NCBI RefSeq assembly: GCF_003807585.1
Contig: NZ_RMBX01000015.1
Span: forward strand, 186,001 to 250,000
Source of the DNA: Chitinophaga barathri
Lineage (GTDB): Bacteria; Bacteroidota; Bacteroidia; Chitinophagales; Chitinophagaceae
DNA: 64,000 nt
Direction: 5' to 3'
Shown here: one piece after another, positions 44,916 to 52,869 of the stretch
How positions within the stretch are numbered: the first letter of the stretch is position 1
How the letters are laid out: every line of letters starts with the position of its first letter
Notes under the pieces: model-generated
Told to the model about the DNA's origin: nothing
The model's input: only the letters and a program-made list of their open reading frames with translations
Databases searched by the model: none
Translations under genes and position numbers: made by a program

Positions 44916-46205
44916 ATGTCTCAATTTAAAGAATTATTAGAATGGTCCGGGCTTACCCATCAGGAAGCTGCAGAAAGATATGAGGTTAATGTACGAACAA
45001 TTTATCGGTGGGAGGAGGCCGACCCGAAAGATTATATTATAAGAGACCTGTGTGAATATGTACGCTTAAGGAATACTCCTGTGCAAATTCCTGGAGAGCA
45101 TGCATCTTTTGATTATATAGATCTGTTTGCGGGAATCGGCGGATTCAGAAAAGCATTTGACGCGATTAATGGCCGGTGTGTGTTTACAAGTGAATGGGAC
45201 AAAAACTGCAGGATTACCTATCAGGCAAACTATCCCAACCTTCACCCTGTAGAAGGTGATATACGTGGATTTACCGGCAGCCCGGCAGCTTTGGACAGGA
45301 TTCCAAGACATGATCTTCTTGTTGGCGGTTTTCCTTGTCAGCCATTTTCACTTGCGGGGGTATCCAAGAAGAACTCTCTTGGGCGTTCTCATGGCTTCCG
45401 TGATGAAACACAGGGAACATTGTTCTTTGATCTGGCACAAATTATTGATCATCACAGGCCGTCTGCTTTCCTACTGGAGAATGTAAAAAATTTAAGAGGG
45501 CACGATAAAGGCCGGACTTTTGATGTTATATACAGGACACTGACAGAAGAGTTGGGCTATCATGTTGATTATAAAATTATCGACGGCCGTAGTTGGGTTC
45601 CGCAGCACAGGGAAAGAATTTTCATTGCAGGCTTTCGCGAAAACGTTGGATTCAGGTTTGAGAATTTTGTGATTCCGGACAGAGATCAGGGTCCCAAGCT
45701 CGGTACTATTTTACATTCTCCTGATGAGCAGGTTGAAGATAGTTCGCGATACATGAATGAAGATGGTCATGTATTTGAAAAGTACACCCTTACATTCAAT
45801 CTGTGGGAATATCTGCGCGCATATAGAGAAAAGCATGCTGCGAAAGGCAATGGGTTTGGATATAGCCTTTTCGGGCCTAATGATGTAACAAGAACATTAT
45901 CTGCCAGATACCATAAGGACGGTTCAGAAATATTGATACATCAGGACGGAAACCGGCCAAGGCGTCTGACTCCAAGAGAGTGTGCGAGGCTTATGGGATT
46001 TGATGGCCCCATGGAGTCGGGATTTAAAATCCCCGTTTCGGATACACAAGCCTACAGACAATTTGGTAATTCAGTCGTCGTTCCCGCAGCAAAGGCTATA
46101 GCGCGATTTATGCGACCCTATATATTGGAAACAATACGCAGGCACAACAATCTGGAGCCAACCCTTCCGGTTAATAATCCCATACCCATACCCACATCTA
46201 TATGA
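44916..46205 (+). CDS. DNA (cytosine-5-)-methyltransferase with N-terminal HTH (Dcm/EcoRII-like)
   Basis: A 429-residue C5-methyltransferase. It begins with a helix-turn-helix (LEWSGLTHQEAAERYEVNVRTIYRWE, residues 5-33), as in M.EcoRII and M.SsoII, where this extension represses the gene's own promoter. Catalytic motifs follow: I DLFAGIGGFRKAF, IV GGFPCQPFSLAG (Cys141), VI ENVKNL, VIII QHRERIFIAGF, and X near RQFGNSVVVPAAKAIA. The ATG at 44916 is preferred; an upstream TTG at 44895 in the same frame is possible. The gene overlaps the restriction gene by 4 bases (ATGA). A CCWGG-like target is probable. Confidence 0.95.
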   Translation: MSQFKELLEWSGLTHQEAAERYEVNVRTIYRWEEADPKDYIIRDLCEYVRLRNTPVQIPGEHASFDYIDLFAGIGGFRKAFDAINGRCVFTSEWDKNCRITYQANYPNLHPVEGDIRGFTGSPAALDRIPRHDLLVGGFPCQPFSLAGVSKKNSLGRSHGFRDETQGTLFFDLAQIIDHHRPSAFLLENVKNLRGHDKGRTFDVIYRTLTEELGYHVDYKIIDGRSWVPQHRERIFIAGFRENVGFRFENFVIPDRDQGPKLGTILHSPDEQVEDSSRYMNEDGHVFEKYTLTFNLWEYLRAYREKHAAKGNGFGYSLFGPNDVTRTLSARYHKDGSEILIHQDGNRPRRLTPRECARLMGFDGPMESGFKIPVSDTQAYRQFGNSVVVPAAKAIARFMRPYILETIRRHNNLEPTLPVNNPIPIPTSI

Positions 46206-47464
46206 GAAACGGGTTACTGTCCCAATATTTTCAGGCGGTAGTCGCTAAAACACTGAGTGCTGTGGAAGCGAATTCGGCAAAATCCCATCAGCACGAATTT
46301 AATGGTACGCGTGAGCTAAAAAGAGTTATTCGTACGACCGAAACAGCGCAGTTTGTGTGCCGTTTTATTTGGTTGGACAACGAGGAGGAACCGATAATTG
46401 CCAACACACAGGTTAGCTGGTACGATGCCAGAAAAAATCAGCCAAACAGAAGTGCCGAATATCGGCTTTATTTTCAGGATAATGCTGTTATGCAGCGAGC
46501 ATCTGAAGGAGATGTGATGTTTCTTGCGCGCAGTACGGACGATACGTTGCTGATAATAGTAAGCCCAGCTACAAGTACTGTTACACGACAACTCTATTGG
46601 CTTTTTAATCTTACTCCACCTCAAGGAAATCTTTTTTCACTGGTGGAAATAGATGCATTGCAGGACCGTGCCATCGACTGGTCTGCCAGGTTTATTCTTG
46701 AAGAAATTGGTATTGAGATTGCTGAGCCAGAGAGTGAATTGCTAAATAGATTAATTGCCCCGTATTCAGGTGTTTTCCCATCCACAGCTGAATTTTCAAA
46801 ACTCGCGAGAGAAACGCTCACATCAACTGTAAACATTCATGAAGATCCGGATCATGCATTGGTGGAATATATGAATTGGGAGGAAAAACTGTTTCGCCGG
46901 CTCGAACGAAATAATATCATAATCCGCCTTCAACAAGGATTCATACGGGATGGAGAGGCAGATGTGGAGAACTTTATTAGTTATTCTCTAAGTGTACATA
47001 ATCGGAGGAAAGCTCGTGCGGGTAGCGCTTTTGAGGAGCACGTAAAATATTTATTTACAGAACTTGGCATTCATTTTTCAAAAGGTAAAACCACAGAAAA
47101 TAAATCAAAGCCTGATTTTCTTTTTCCACACATAAGCTTGTATGCAGACACGTCTTTCCCGGCGGAATATTTGACAATGCTTGGAGTAAAGACTTCTCTG
47201 AAAGACAGATGGAGACAGGTACTTGCAGAGTCTGCGAGGATCAGTCTGAAACACCTGCTTACATTGGAACCCGGCATAAGCGAACATCAGACAACAGAGA
47301 TGCGGCATAAAGGCCTCCAGCTTGTTGTGCCGGCAGAAATTCATCGAACATTTAGTGTTAACCAACAGCACTGGCTTATGACATTTAAAGATTTTTCCAG
47401 CATTTTGCTTGAAAAACAACAATCCACATCTCTTGTTGGATATACAATTCCTACAGCAGGGTAA
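46202..47464 (+). CDS. EcoRII-type restriction endonuclease
   Basis: A 420-residue restriction enzyme. The C-terminal half (about 255-405) is an EcoRII-C PD-(D/E)XK catalytic domain: SVHNRRKARAGSAFEEH, KPDFLFPHISLYAD and MLGVKTSLKDRWRQVLAESARI. Asp305, Tyr314, Lys330, Arg336 and Glu343 line up at constant spacing with the residues I recall as catalytic in EcoRII. The N-terminal half (about 28-140) is a beta-rich, B3-like domain (HEFNGTRELKRVI, TQVSWYDAR, SEYRLYF-like), different from the effector domain of classical EcoRII. That EcoRII effector-type domain is instead found at the start of the next gene. Confidence 0.93.
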   Translation: MRNGLLSQYFQAVVAKTLSAVEANSAKSHQHEFNGTRELKRVIRTTETAQFVCRFIWLDNEEEPIIANTQVSWYDARKNQPNRSAEYRLYFQDNAVMQRASEGDVMFLARSTDDTLLIIVSPATSTVTRQLYWLFNLTPPQGNLFSLVEIDALQDRAIDWSARFILEEIGIEIAEPESELLNRLIAPYSGVFPSTAEFSKLARETLTSTVNIHEDPDHALVEYMNWEEKLFRRLERNNIIIRLQQGFIRDGEADVENFISYSLSVHNRRKARAGSAFEEHVKYLFTELGIHFSKGKTTENKSKPDFLFPHISLYADTSFPAEYLTMLGVKTSLKDRWRQVLAESARISLKHLLTLEPGISEHQTTEMRHKGLQLVVPAEIHRTFSVNQQHWLMTFKDFSSILLEKQQSTSLVGYTIPTAG

Positions 47465-47515
47465 ACATTTGACAGATAAACCTTATTTTCGGAGATATTA
47501 ATAAAAAGCGGGACT

Positions 47516-50296
47516 ATGACGGAATTACAGGGAGCTATCAACGCTGTAAAGAATGGCATATTGAGTTTCTGTAAATTTGCTTCATCTAATGATGCGGGCA
47601 CTACAGGCGCTCATCAGGCCGGGCTATATATCCCCCGTAATTCGATAAAGTTACTTTTTAATACACCCGGCATAAAGGGGCAGCAGTTGGAAAAGTGGGT
47701 AAACATTACATGGTGGGGAGCTGAGACAAAAAGCTGTCGTTTTATTTACTATGGACGTAAGACCCGTAATGAATATCGGATCACAAATCTTGGCCGCAGT
47801 TTTCAGGAAGAAGATCTCATTGTTATAGTAAAAAACGAAGATACCGGATATTCAGGCTTTTGTCTTACAAGTCCTGACGATAAACAATATTTTCTTCAGA
47901 CATTCGGCTTGGCCAGGAGAGATACCAATAACTTGATTCCTTATCGGAGCCCCGACCACTCTCCCTCTAAAGTAGAAATCCGTCCTGCACCCAATGATAT
48001 TTTAGAGAATAATAATTACTTGGTGACAGACACCGTAGCAGATAGACAGGAAAAAGAACAGATTCCGGTGAGCTATGAATCCAAGGCTATTAGTTTTAGA
48101 CCCAAAGCTCATATTCTTATATTATTGGGGGAGGAGCTTATCAAAAGCCCGGTAATGGCTATCTATGAACTTATAAAGAACGCGTATGATGCAGATGCCA
48201 AGTCTGTAGATGTAAGTTTTGTAAATATTGAAAATCTGGAAGAGGCAGCTATTGTAATAAAGGATAATGGAACAGGTATTACTGAAGAAGTCTTGGAGAA
48301 CGTTTGGTTTGAACCGGGTTCAGACTTCAGGAAACCCATTAATGAGGAAGGTATAAGAGTTGTTAAAAGAAGTCCCATTTTTGAAAGAGTGCCAATGGGG
48401 GAAAAAGGCATAGGCCGGTTTGCTGTACATAAGCTCGGCAACAGAATCCGGATGTATTCGAGACCGTCGTTGGTTTATACGAATGAAGACGGAAAGTTTA
48501 TCAAAAAGATACTACTCGACTATGAGTTAATAGTGGATATTGACTGGAGGCGTTTTTCCCAAAGCAAATACCTTGAAGATGTTGATATTACTTGGTACAA
48601 AAATAAGGATCAGAGTAGCTTCAAGTTTAAAGAAGACTCGGGAACGTATATTGAAATTGGCGATCTGAAGGAGGGATGGACAAGAGGGATGGCACGGCAG
48701 CTGAAAAGGAATACCATTTCCATGTTGTCGCCAAAGAATGATTATAGCAAGTTCAGGATTGACCTTAATTTTCATAACAGTTGGCTGGATCGCTTTCCCG
48801 AAACAGAACAAATACTGCAATCGGCTCCTTTTAAGCTGATAGTTCTGATTGATGAGCTGTATAAGATAACTTTTGAATACCAGTTCTTATTAAAAAACAA
48901 TGCACAAATTGGCAGCAGGGTAATCAATGACCAAACCACTGACCTGCTGGACAAGGGAAAATATGAAAGGAATATAAAGGAAGAACTGAAACCTTTTTTC
49001 GAAACATATTTTCGAAATAAAGGATACGAAGAAAGATCTATCAAAGAAGCAGTTGAAAAGCAGCTTACACCTCCAGTATCTTATGGCAGCCTGATGCTCG
49101 AAATTTATTCATTCGATCTGGATTCCCAATCACTCAGAGATACAACGGACTCTGCAAAACTTGTGAAGGAATTATTAAAAGATCACTCTGGCATTAAAGT
49201 GTTTAAAGGGGATTTACGTGTATATGACTATGGAGATCCCGGAAACGACTGGCTTGGACTTGATTTGAAACGTATTCAAAACAAAGAGTGGTTTTCTAAT
49301 AACCAGAATATTGGATATATCTATCTGGATTCAGAAACCTCAGGAACTTTAATAGAAAAGACCAACAGGGAAGGTTTTATCGAAAATGAGTCGTTTGATC
49401 ATTTCAAAGTTATGCTTGATTATATATTAACTCAGTTTAGTGTAGAAAGACAGTCAGATCGCAGGAAATGGTTACTCTTTAATAAAACTGGGCCGTTGGA
49501 ATCTTTTGAGTCGCGCATTTCTGCATTAAAGGCATTAATATTCAAGCTGGAATTGCAACAGGTGCAAAAGGATGAGCTGATGCAGGAAACAGGAAGAGTG
49601 GAAGAAAAATATGAGCAGGACCGAAATAATCTTCTTATCCCGGCTGGAGTGGGAATGACAGCTTCGTTTGCCATGCATGAAATTGAAAAATTAGTGCCGA
49701 GAATGAAGGAAAGCATTTGGGAAATGCCAGTTGATATCAAAAAAATGCGGGGACAGATTGATGAACTAGATGATTATGTAGAAGGAATTTTGTCCGTGTT
49801 GAAAAAAGGAGGAAACAACGAGGTACTGTTAAGTGAAGCGATTAATCAGGCTGTAAAGAATTATTCCACAAGACTGAATGATCATGAGATTCGGGTAACA
49901 ATCAATACTGATAGTAATGCTGATAAGATTATTGCCGATAAGCGGGTTCTTATTACGATTATAATGAACCTCATCGACAATAGCCTCTACTGGCTTGATA
50001 CCGTGCATCGCCAGGAAAAAGGAATCTACATATCAACATCCAGAGAAGTAAATAACACATCAGTTCTGATAGTTGATAATGGCCCCGGATTTAAGGATAA
50101 AACGGAAGATATTGTCTTACCATTTTTTTCAAGGAAAAAGGACGGTATTGGCATAGGGATGTACCTTATCGACACTGTCATGATTCAGTTTGGGAAATTG
50201 AATATTATTCACGACCGGGAATCGTTAAGGGAACGTGGGGTGCCTGAAATGTATAACGGAGCTGCTGTTGAACTGGTATTTAATAAAAAAATATAA
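47516..50296 (+). CDS. EcoRII-N-like / GHKL (MORC-like) ATPase / histidine-kinase-like fusion protein
   Basis: A 926-residue protein with three parts. Residues about 15-140 resemble the EcoRII effector-DNA-binding domain: SSNDAGTTGAHQAGLYIP (23-40) and GRKTRNEYRIT (80-90). Residues about 190-430 are a GHKL ATPase: N box YELIKNAYDADA (217-228), IKDNGTGI (248-255) and lid GEKGIGRFAVHKLG (295-308), as in MORC-like and Hsp90-type proteins. Residues about 670-926 are kinase-like: a coiled coil, candidate phospho-His721 in SFAMHEIEKLV, N box MNLIDNSLYWL (817-827), VDNGPGF (853-859), PFFSRK (869-874) and GIGIGMYLI (877-885). It starts 51 bases after the restriction gene. Neither ATPase shows a missing key residue. 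Confidence 0.85.
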   Translation: MTELQGAINAVKNGILSFCKFASSNDAGTTGAHQAGLYIPRNSIKLLFNTPGIKGQQLEKWVNITWWGAETKSCRFIYYGRKTRNEYRITNLGRSFQEEDLIVIVKNEDTGYSGFCLTSPDDKQYFLQTFGLARRDTNNLIPYRSPDHSPSKVEIRPAPNDILENNNYLVTDTVADRQEKEQIPVSYESKAISFRPKAHILILLGEELIKSPVMAIYELIKNAYDADAKSVDVSFVNIENLEEAAIVIKDNGTGITEEVLENVWFEPGSDFRKPINEEGIRVVKRSPIFERVPMGEKGIGRFAVHKLGNRIRMYSRPSLVYTNEDGKFIKKILLDYELIVDIDWRRFSQSKYLEDVDITWYKNKDQSSFKFKEDSGTYIEIGDLKEGWTRGMARQLKRNTISMLSPKNDYSKFRIDLNFHNSWLDRFPETEQILQSAPFKLIVLIDELYKITFEYQFLLKNNAQIGSRVINDQTTDLLDKGKYERNIKEELKPFFETYFRNKGYEERSIKEAVEKQLTPPVSYGSLMLEIYSFDLDSQSLRDTTDSAKLVKELLKDHSGIKVFKGDLRVYDYGDPGNDWLGLDLKRIQNKEWFSNNQNIGYIYLDSETSGTLIEKTNREGFIENESFDHFKVMLDYILTQFSVERQSDRRKWLLFNKTGPLESFESRISALKALIFKLELQQVQKDELMQETGRVEEKYEQDRNNLLIPAGVGMTASFAMHEIEKLVPRMKESIWEMPVDIKKMRGQIDELDDYVEGILSVLKKGGNNEVLLSEAINQAVKNYSTRLNDHEIRVTINTDSNADKIIADKRVLITIIMNLIDNSLYWLDTVHRQEKGIYISTSREVNNTSVLIVDNGPGFKDKTEDIVLPFFSRKKDGIGIGMYLIDTVMIQFGKLNIIHDRESLRERGVPEMYNGAAVELVFNKKI

Positions 50297-50298
50297 AT

Positions 50299-51048
50299 AT
50301 GTATCCTGAACTTGGACCTCAGGTCATTTTAATTGACGATAAAAAGGAGGAGATTGAGGCAATAGAAAAATTCCTTGAGGAGAAGCATATAGGAAGTGTT
50401 TTCTTTGAAGCTGATCCAATCGAACCTGATTATCCTCTAACACCAATAGATACAGTTCAACTTGTGTTCCTTGATTTATACTACGGTAGTCCGTTTGCAG
50501 CACAGTTTGACCCAAATGCCTGTACTGAATGGATTGAAAGAGTTATCCCTCCCGGGCAAAAATATTACCTGGTGATCTGGACTAAAGATAAGAGCCGGTC
50601 AGAAGAATTGCTCGAGTTAATGAGAAAAAAAGGAGTGCCTATGCCATATCAAGTGGAAACAAGGTCAAAAACGGACTATAAACTCAGAGGAGGGAATGAA
50701 TATGATATTGAAAGATTACTAGATGAATTGGGGGTATTGTCCAAACCTGAAGTGAACTCTGATGTGCAGGAATTTCATGGTAGAATTATTTCAGAGGAGG
50801 AAGACTGTGTATTAATTGATTGTCTCATACATAAAGAAACTGCGACATATGAAGTGCGTAGATTTGACCTGAAACTTCTTGAAGGCATTCCACATAAAAA
50901 TGGAAGTTTTGTAATGGTACGCATAGAAACCAAGCCGGGCAGTAGGACCATCGATTTCTTTGCTGATGAGATTGACAGGTCAGCGCTATTTGTTAAACCT
51001 GATGACTTTGAGGATCTTGAAGATATATCTTTTTTAGCTGATGACTAA
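50299..51048 (+). CDS. Receiver-like protein with beta-rich C-terminal domain
   Basis: A 249-residue protein. Residues about 8-145 look like a receiver domain: VILIDDKKEE (acidic pair Asp13-Asp14), LVFLDLYYG (candidate phosphoacceptor Asp59), VIWTKDKS (Thr95) and a possible Lys near 124-128. Residues about 155-249 form a beta-rich domain (EFHGRIISEEEDCVLIDC, YEVRRFDLKLL, GSFVMVRIETKPGSRTIDFF) and no HTH. It starts 2 bases after the fusion protein stop. The likely partner is the kinase-like half of that protein. Whether it is a true phosphoacceptor cannot be settled by eye. Confidence 0.75.
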   Translation: MYPELGPQVILIDDKKEEIEAIEKFLEEKHIGSVFFEADPIEPDYPLTPIDTVQLVFLDLYYGSPFAAQFDPNACTEWIERVIPPGQKYYLVIWTKDKSRSEELLELMRKKGVPMPYQVETRSKTDYKLRGGNEYDIERLLDELGVLSKPEVNSDVQEFHGRIISEEEDCVLIDCLIHKETATYEVRRFDLKLLEGIPHKNGSFVMVRIETKPGSRTIDFFADEIDRSALFVKPDDFEDLEDISFLADD

Positions 51049-51059
51049 TTATTCCACTG

Positions 51060-52046
51060 ATGAAAATTACATTTAAAGATGTAGGGCAAGGGGATTCGAT
51101 TATACTAGAGTGGGAGCACAACGGCCAAGCAAAAATTGGTATTATAGATTGTAATAAGAAAGGGAAGAGCAATCCTGTGCTTACCCATTTGCAGCGATTG
51201 GATTATTGCGAAGTAGAATTTATAGTCTTAACTCATCCACACCGGGATCATTATTCAGGCCTGCAGGAGCTGCTTGAGTACATTGAAACCAAGCAAATTA
51301 CTGTTCACCGCTTTGCTCATACTCTTACTCATATAGGGAAGGGGTTTTGGAAGTATTTCGAAGTTGGCCGGAATGACACTCAGTTATTGCGAAAAATAAT
51401 GGGAACATCGAAGCGTTTGAAGAATAGTGGGATAATTAGAAGAATGGACCTGTTAGCAGATAATACAGTTTTGGAGATTGAGGATTATATATTGATAAAG
51501 TGTATGGCACCTTCGCATGATGACATGGAGGAATATATGCGTATTGTAAAAATGGATCCGGACGTTAATAGTAAACAGGCCAGTCAGGCGGCTAATTTAC
51601 TATCGGCGGTATTTCATTTAGATATTTCCGGATACCATGTGCTGCTTACTTCAGATGCTGAAATCTTTGCGCTGCAAGGCATTATAGAACGAGATGCCGT
51701 AAAGCTTACCGGAAGAAAGTTTAAGATTTGCCAACTTCCGCATCATGGATCTATAAAAAACCATCATAAGTTTTTTTGGGATTTAATGACAAAAACTAAT
51801 GGACGTCATGCTGTAATTTCAGCGGGTAAACACCGAAGTTATAGCCACCCTTCATACAAGGTGGTAGCCCACTTTCATGATGAAGGATATCAGGTCCATT
51901 GTACAAATATTGTGAATGGAATGGAAAAATTCCTAAAGGAGCAAAGAGCTGCGTCGTTGCTGTTCGACACTTTTGGTGTGATGGCAGAGGATTACATGAA
52001 ATCAATTGACCATGTGTTTGAATTCAGGAGAAATAGAGTTTCCTGA
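51060..52046 (+). CDS. Metallo-beta-lactamase-fold hydrolase (ComEC-like)
   Basis: A 328-residue MBL-fold protein. The dimetal motif HxHxDH is THPHRDHYSGL (His59, His61, Asp63, His64). Asp199 in LLTSDAE and PHHGS (His228) resemble the C-terminal ComEC/Rec2 hydrolase. No membrane segment is present, so it is a soluble enzyme. It starts 11 bases after the receiver gene and ends the operon. The family includes nucleases and nucleotide hydrolases, so a role as effector on DNA or nucleotides is plausible but inferred. Confidence 0.88.
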   Translation: MKITFKDVGQGDSIILEWEHNGQAKIGIIDCNKKGKSNPVLTHLQRLDYCEVEFIVLTHPHRDHYSGLQELLEYIETKQITVHRFAHTLTHIGKGFWKYFEVGRNDTQLLRKIMGTSKRLKNSGIIRRMDLLADNTVLEIEDYILIKCMAPSHDDMEEYMRIVKMDPDVNSKQASQAANLLSAVFHLDISGYHVLLTSDAEIFALQGIIERDAVKLTGRKFKICQLPHHGSIKNHHKFFWDLMTKTNGRHAVISAGKHRSYSHPSYKVVAHFHDEGYQVHCTNIVNGMEKFLKEQRAASLLFDTFGVMAEDYMKSIDHVFEFRRNRVS

Positions 52047-52164
52047 GAATACCAGACCCCTATGCTTTTGAAAGGGGTGTTATGTCGCGTGTGAACGTAA
52101 ATCCCCAATACCGCAGACCTGTGTAGGATAAACTATTCAGGGGTAGCGAAAGTCATACATAAGA

Positions 52165-52368
52165 TTAGGAAAGATTTGCACGTATCTCTTCAATCGAAAT
52201 ACCTGAAAAAAGACAGAACTCCATCACTGTTATAAAATGATGTTCAGACTTGCCAAGAGTTTTCTTTAGCTGTTTCAGGTATCGCCGTGCTGAGCTTTCG
52301 CTTAGACCTAATATATCCATTATATCCCTGGGATAGATAACCAGTCTTTGGGTAATATTTGTGGGCAT
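52165..52368 (-). CDS. Small HTH-like DNA-binding protein, copy 1
   Basis: A 67-residue protein with a helix-turn-helix (VIYPRDIMDILGLSESSARRYLKQLKKTLG) and a second helical unit (FITVMEFCLFSGISIEEI). It is clearly homologous to the small protein at 54777-54977: both have [I/V]-x4-[KR]D-[VI]-M-x-ILG, then [TS]ARR, and (I)TV-x-EFC. No function is assigned. It lies 116 bases after the MBL gene, on the opposite strand, at the right edge of the restriction island. Confidence 0.7.
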   Translation of the reverse strand: MPTNITQRLVIYPRDIMDILGLSESSARRYLKQLKKTLGKSEHHFITVMEFCLFSGISIEEIRANLS

Positions 52369-52461
52369 GATAAATCTAAAATTTCAAGATGAAAAAAATT
52401 ACTTGTACAGATAACAACTCTGGCGATTACAACATTCTATTACAACCGCCAGATTCTATTC

Positions 52462-52851
52462 CTAATCTTCAGCAGTGATGAATGAATACCATTCATCCCT
52501 AACCCTTTCGTCGATAATATAGCCTCTCTGCCCGGTGCCATCTCTGAAAGTCCCGCCAAATTTATTTATAAGGATCTTTCGGCTACTTCCATCTTTGAAC
52601 CTGGCGATAGCCAGGAACCCTCCGCCCTTCCACATTATCATACCGTAGAAAACTTTGGAATGCGATAGCAAATTTTTCGCTTTGTCTATATTCAATACTT
52701 TATACTTCTTCCCTGAAATATCGGCCTTCGTCAGATCCGTGAATTCCTCCAGGGACATTCTTCCATAGTATTGAAACTCTGTTACTTTTGACCAATCGGC
52801 AATATCATAGGTGCCGAATTGAAGCAGGGTGTATAACAAAAATGTAAACAT
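52462..52851 (-). CDS. Small exported protein of unknown function, partner of the lipoprotein
   Basis: A 129-residue protein. The first 12 residues are hydrophobic (MFTFLLYTLLQFG) and could be a weak signal sequence. The body (YYGRMSLEEFTDLTKADISGKKYKVL; GGGFLAIARFKDGSSRKILI) has no recognised family. The gene follows the large lipoprotein gene by 18 bases on the same strand. Possibilities are an immunity-like or accessory protein for its neighbour; this is context only. Confidence 0.6.
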   Translation of the reverse strand: MFTFLLYTLLQFGTYDIADWSKVTEFQYYGRMSLEEFTDLTKADISGKKYKVLNIDKAKNLLSHSKVFYGMIMWKGGGFLAIARFKDGSSRKILINKFGGTFRDGTGQRGYIIDERVRDEWYSFITAED

Positions 52852-52869
52852 GCCGGGTTGTTTTATGAG

